From the NCBI RefSeq assembly GCF_035658495.1, contig NZ_CP141945.1:1601501-1665500 (forward strand): DNA of 64,000 nucleotides, given 5' to 3'. The notes below the pieces were generated by a model. The model worked only from the letters and a program-made list of their open reading frames with translations, was not told where the DNA came from and did no database searches. This document shows positions 60,711 through 64,000 of the stretch, piece after piece. Positions within the stretch are counted from its first letter, which is position 1. The number at the start of each line of letters is the position of its first letter. This DNA is from Novosphingobium sp. RL4. GTDB taxonomy: Bacteria > Pseudomonadota > Alphaproteobacteria > Sphingomonadales > Sphingomonadaceae. Both the position numbers and the translations under genes were made by a program.

Positions 60711-62549
60711 TCAGCCGGCGGATGACCTGCTGGTCGATACCCAGTCGTCAACGACGCGTTCAAGCACGGTCAGCGGCATTCCGCCGCCCGCAAGCGCCGT
60801 GTCGTGGAAGCCCCGGATGTCGAAGCGGTCTCCCAGTGCCGCCCGCGCCTTTTCGCGCAGACGGACCCATTCGTTGTGGCCGACCTTGTAGGCGCAGGCC
60901 TGGCCCGGCCAACTGCAATAGCGCTCCACTTCCGAGGTCGCCCCGCCTTCGGCGCGGCCGGTATTGTCGATGAAATAGCGGATCGCTTGTTCGCGGCTCC
61001 AGCCCTTGGAGTGGATTCCGGTATCGACCACCAGACGCACCGCGCGGAACAGCAGGCTTTGATAGAAACCGATCCGGCCCAGCGGATCGTTGTCATAGGC
61101 CCCCAGTTCGTCGGCCAGCTGCTCGGCATAGAGCCCCCAGCCTTCGGCATAGCTGGAGAAGAACAGCAGGTTCATGAGCTTGGGCGCCGCCGCGCTTTCC
61201 TGCTGGAGCGCGATCTGGAGGTGATGACCCGGGATCGCCTCGTGATAGGTGAGGGTGGGGAGGCCGAATTTCGGCCAGTTGGCGGTGTCGGTCAGGTTGA
61301 TCCAGTAGATCCCGGGGCGCGTGCCGTCGAGGCTGGGCGAATTGTAGTAGCCCTGCGAAGCGCCTTCCTGGATCTCGGGAGGAACGCGCTTGATCTGCAC
61401 GCCTGCTTTGGGAAGGCGGCCAAAGGCCTTGGGCAACAGCGCCTGCATCGCCGCCATCTGCTCGTTCAAGTGCGCCACCAGTTCCACCTTCGCGGCGTCG
61501 GTGTTGGGATAGACGTTGGCGGGGTTGGCGATCAGGGCCGCCATGCGTTCGCCCACAGTGCCTTGGCTGAAGCCTTGCGACTTCAGCAAGGCGTCGGAGC
61601 GGGCGGTCAGATCGGCAACCTGTTCCAGCCCGATGCGATGGATCTCATCGGCGGACATCCGGGTCGTGGTGATGTAGTTCAGGCTATTGGCGTAATACTG
61701 CGCCCCTTGCGGCAGGCGCGATACCGAGGCGTCATGTCCGGCCTTGGGCAGGGCGGCCTTCAAGGCATCGTTCTGACGCTGGAGGGCGGGATAGACCCGT
61801 TCGGAGACCAGCTTTTCCACGCGCGCGCCCCATTCGCCGGGGATCGACTGTTCATGCGTGCGCCGCACGATCGACTGGACGAGCGTGGATTCGCCGGCCG
61901 CCGTGCCCAGCATTCCGGCCTGGAGGCCGATGGTCTTGTTCAGGATGAAATCGGGCGGGATGACGCCAAGGCCGAAATCCTCGCGCATCCGGTCGGTCTC
62001 GGCGGTCAGAACATCTGCAAAGTCGTTCACGCGCGAAACGAAGGCCTCGGCGTCGGCTGCCGTCTTGATGGTGTGCTGGTTGTCGAGGAAATCGGCGGTG
62101 TTGAGGTAGGCGCCGCCGCCCTGGCTGACCCGGTAGACCTGCGGCCAGCCACCCTGGCCATAAGGTATGGCGTAAGTATTGATGACGGAATCGAGGTTCG
62201 CCGCGATCGTGTCGTAATAGATCGCGTCCCGCGAATTCATCGAAGCCCTGTCGAGGGCGCCAAGCTGGGCGCGAGCAGTGCGGACGAGTGCCCGGTCCTT
62301 TTCCTCTTGCTCCCGCGTGGGAATCGTCAGGCGCGATTTCAGCGCGGCGCGGGCGCCGGTGTCCAGTCCCAGCTGCGTCGCCGTCTCTGGCGAGGCATCG
62401 ACCTGGACTTCGAAGTACTTGTCCATGAAGGCGGCAAGGGCAGCGTCGGAACCGGCCGGCGACGCGGACACGCGTGCGAGCGCGGGGCCGGCCGCAACAG
62501 CGGCGGCACCTGCCGAAGCGGAAGTGAGGAAACGGCGACGATCGATCAT
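60711..62549 (-). CDS. Tat-exported DUF885 protein (metallopeptidase-like)
   Basis: 612 residues. Twin-arginine start DRRRFLTSASAGAAAVAAG with cleavage near ALARV, so periplasmic. The HEAIPGHHLQIAL motif near residue 434 gives the HExxH-like zinc ligands of this family, and FFSSYAEGWGLYAEQL follows. DUF885 members are related to M3/M32-type peptidases, but their substrates are mostly unknown. The 3' end lies beyond a 156-bp gap from the putative sRNA terminator. Monocistronic; family call firm, activity inferred. Confidence 0.87.
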   Translation of the reverse strand: MIDRRRFLTSASAGAAAVAAGPALARVSASPAGSDAALAAFMDKYFEVQVDASPETATQLGLDTGARAALKSRLTIPTREQEEKDRALVRTARAQLGALDRASMNSRDAIYYDTIAANLDSVINTYAIPYGQGGWPQVYRVSQGGGAYLNTADFLDNQHTIKTAADAEAFVSRVNDFADVLTAETDRMREDFGLGVIPPDFILNKTIGLQAGMLGTAAGESTLVQSIVRRTHEQSIPGEWGARVEKLVSERVYPALQRQNDALKAALPKAGHDASVSRLPQGAQYYANSLNYITTTRMSADEIHRIGLEQVADLTARSDALLKSQGFSQGTVGERMAALIANPANVYPNTDAAKVELVAHLNEQMAAMQALLPKAFGRLPKAGVQIKRVPPEIQEGASQGYYNSPSLDGTRPGIYWINLTDTANWPKFGLPTLTYHEAIPGHHLQIALQQESAAAPKLMNLLFFSSYAEGWGLYAEQLADELGAYDNDPLGRIGFYQSLLFRAVRLVVDTGIHSKGWSREQAIRYFIDNTGRAEGGATSEVERYCSWPGQACAYKVGHNEWVRLREKARAALGDRFDIRGFHDTALAGGGMPLTVLERVVDDWVSTSRSSAG

Positions 62550-62736
62550 GAAAGCTCCGGCGATAGTTTATGGCCGGAACTTACGCCATGGTTTCAAGCG
62601 AATGCAAATGGAGCGGATGATTTCGGGCAAGAAGAGGTGAAGAAGCCGCTCTCCCCATGAAATCATCCCGGGCTTGCCGCCGCTTTTGGACGCCAGTCAT
62701 TGATCGGCCTCGCCGAACACCGGGGAGGGGCGCCGT

Positions 62737-62889
62737 TCAGAAGTCGGGATCGAAGCCGGCAACGGCCCGCAGGACGGGCGGACGATGAGCGGTATCCTCG
62801 GCTTGCGGCAATTTCTTCTTTTCAGGCACTTTGCCCGGATCGTTGATTTTCGTTCTGTTTCGGCGGGGCGCCGCCTTTTTATTGTTCAT
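62737..62889 (-). CDS. Possible 50-residue basic protein
   Basis: A short frame of 50 codons from an ATG with AAGG six bases upstream to a TGA, lying between the DUF885 and TonB receptor genes on the same strand. The product is very basic at the N-terminus (MNNKKAAPRRNRTK) and ends VAGFDPDF. No domain recognised. Third-position GC is fairly high but not decisive. Could be a small regulatory or ribosome-associated protein, or chance. Confidence 0.4.
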   Translation of the reverse strand: MNNKKAAPRRNRTKINDPGKVPEKKKLPQAEDTAHRPPVLRAVAGFDPDF

Positions 62890-62961
62890 CGACTGCCTTG
62901 GTACATTCATTGCCTTGGAAGGGAGCCGCCGCGCCGGGCATGCCGGGCGCGGCGGAACCGA

Positions 62962-64000
62962 TCAGAAGTTGACCGTCGCGCCGATGGCGATCTGGCGGCC
63001 AAGCGAGTCATACCGTGCCGAGAGCGTGTTGCTCCGCGACAGGCCGTAGTTGTAGGAATTCGGCAGCAGCGGCGGCAGCTTGTCGAAGATGTTGTTCGCC
63101 GAGATGCGGAACGAGAAGGCCTCGTCGACGCGGAACGTCATCGCAAGATCGAAGTAGTTCTGCGCCTTGATCCGGTAGAACGTCTCGCGCTCGGAGCTTT
63201 CGCTCCAGCCCAGTGCAGGGTCGCCCGAGTTGCTCACGTTGGTCAGCGGGCCGACATAGCGCCAGTTGAACGAGGCGTTGAAAGCGCGATCCTCGGTCGT
63301 GTAGGTGGCGCGCAGGCTGTGGGTCCACTTGGGGATCAGCTGGCCGCAGGGACCGCCGTAGTAACCCGCGCAGTTGTACTTGGCGAGGATCGGCGAATCC
63401 TGGCCGCCCGCCAGCGTGGTGAGCGAGCCCGAGAAGTCCAGCGCGAGGTCACCGTAACGGCCGAGGCCGAGGGTGTACTGGCCCTGGAAGTCCCAGCCGT
63501 GCGACTTGCTCTTGTAGTAGTTGGTCGTGCCGCCACGGATGAACCCGGTGGTGGGGTTGGTGCCCGGGTTGCTCGAGAGCGTACCATCGGCATTGCGCAC
63601 GAACATCGAGCAGAAGAACTCGCTGCCGGTCTGGAGGCAGCCGTTCGAGAAGTAGTCGTAGTCGTTGTAGCCGATCGAATCGTCGAGATCGATCAGGAAG
63701 CGGTCCACGGAGACGACGAGGCCGGGCAGGAACGAGGGCTTGAGGACGACGCCGAAGGTCTTGGTATAGGCCGTTTCGGGGTCGACGGTATAGCCGCCGC
63801 GGCGCACGGTGCAGCCGATGTCGGTCGGGCAGACCAGCGTCGGGCTGCCGTAGAGGCTGTCCGCCAGGCCGGTCGCCGCGCAGACTTCGCGCGATGCTGC
63901 CGGAGCGCCGTAGACGGGAACCTGCTGGCCGTTGGCGCCGGTCGTGTACGTGACCGTCGGTGCGCAGATGTCGTTGTAGGCCGTGGTGATCCGGTCATAG
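62962..64000 (-). CDS. TonB-dependent receptor, 3' part only
   Basis: The frame is open to the right window edge, so the start and plug domain are outside; the visible 345 codons are the C-terminal beta-barrel. Strands such as TYTTEDRAFNASFNWRYVG and FDLAMTFRVDEAFSFRISAN and the closing IAIGATVNF are typical of sphingomonad TonB receptors. Cysteine-rich loop pieces (YNCAGYYGGPCGQLIP) suggest disulfides in extracellular loops. An internal in-frame GTG at 63807 could be mistaken for a start but has no ribosome site or signal peptide. Uptake substrate unknown. Confidence 0.88.
   Translation of the reverse strand, partial: YDRITTAYNDICAPTVTYTTGANGQQVPVYGAPAASREVCAATGLADSLYGSPTLVCPTDIGCTVRRGGYTVDPETAYTKTFGVVLKPSFLPGLVVSVDRFLIDLDDSIGYNDYDYFSNGCLQTGSEFFCSMFVRNADGTLSSNPGTNPTTGFIRGGTTNYYKSKSHGWDFQGQYTLGLGRYGDLALDFSGSLTTLAGGQDSPILAKYNCAGYYGGPCGQLIPKWTHSLRATYTTEDRAFNASFNWRYVGPLTNVSNSGDPALGWSESSERETFYRIKAQNYFDLAMTFRVDEAFSFRISANNIFDKLPPLLPNSYNYGLSRSNTLSARYDSLGRQIAIGATVNF

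Noticed and set aside
60804..62660. 618-codon + strand frame opposite the DUF885 gene
   Set aside because: Antisense to a recognised Tat-exported family; no domain, no ribosome site.
1..64000. CRISPR arrays, insertion sequences, integrase-linked islands, rRNA
   Set aside because: No regularly spaced repeats, transposase or integrase motifs, terminal repeats or rRNA-like sequence were found by eye in either strand.

Overview
The window is high-GC DNA that reads as the chromosome (or a large replicon) of an aerobic, Gram-negative alphaproteobacterium, most likely a sphingomonad of the Novosphingobium/Sphingobium/Sphingomonas group. This is inference. It rests on the many TonB-dependent receptors, a GH106 rhamnosidase (a family first described from Sphingomonas), NodT-type outer-membrane factors, the dense accessory catabolic genes with TetR/LysR/LuxR/MarR/GntR regulators, and possible EcfG-type stress promoters. 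I found no rRNA, tRNA, CRISPR array, transposase or integrase.

Layout. (1) 1-7203: the 3' end of a large-subunit catalase gene runs, with overlapping stops and starts, into a seven-gene unit (three or four glycosyltransferases, an acyl-CoA dehydrogenase-like flavoprotein, a PIG-L deacetylase, a NodS-type methyltransferase). The unit closes with a strong hairpin. It looks like a pathway for an unknown amino-sugar glycoside. (2) 7204-12085: stress and envelope genes (DUF2383 protein, PHB-depolymerase-type esterase, DUF389 membrane protein, SYLF protein). (3) 12086-18472: a TetR regulator divergent from a complete RND efflux operon. (4) 18538-43268: a catabolic island. It holds acyl-CoA ligase plus nitroreductase; a divergent LVIVD propeller/carboxylesterase/TetR/GH106 unit; an AhpD-like/SnoaL/ligase/Ddn-like/EthD operon with a divergent LysR; two tannase-family esterases; LuxR and TetR regulators; an alpha/beta hydrolase; and a large TonB-dependent receptor. 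Near-identical palindromes (TACCGA-N4-TCGGTA type) in three separate promoters tie parts of this island into one probable TetR regulon. (5) 43370-50708: a MetA-like outer-membrane protein, a siderophore-type TonB receptor, and a serine hydrolase/GMC oxidoreductase/NTF2-like operon with a divergent GntR. (6) 50781-55294: a 7TM diguanylate cyclase, a MarR-linked serine hydrolase with a clear palindromic operator, and a PAS-GGDEF cyclase. (7) 55503-60250: an operon of OmpR-type response regulator, LysM-FecR-like secreted protein and CHASE2 histidine kinase. Direct repeats of TGTAAA with a 10-bp period occur before this operon, between it and the divergent cyclase, and again before a downstream lipoprotein gene and a candidate small RNA. 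(8) 60711-64000: a Tat-exported DUF885 protein, a possible 50-residue protein, and the 3' part of another TonB receptor cut by the window edge.

How the parts may work together. The island in (4) could take up a plant-type glycosylated or acylated phenolic through the TonB receptor. Rhamnose and ester groups would be removed in the periplasm (GH106, carboxylesterase, tannases), the freed acid activated with CoA and processed, and the whole switched on when a TetR repressor binds an intermediate. The two systems that seem least described are the GT/PIG-L/NodS glycoside cluster and the CHASE2-kinase/LysM-FecR/response-regulator signalling module with its repeat motif and possible sRNA. All pathway and regulon statements are inferences from sequence patterns; no database search was run.
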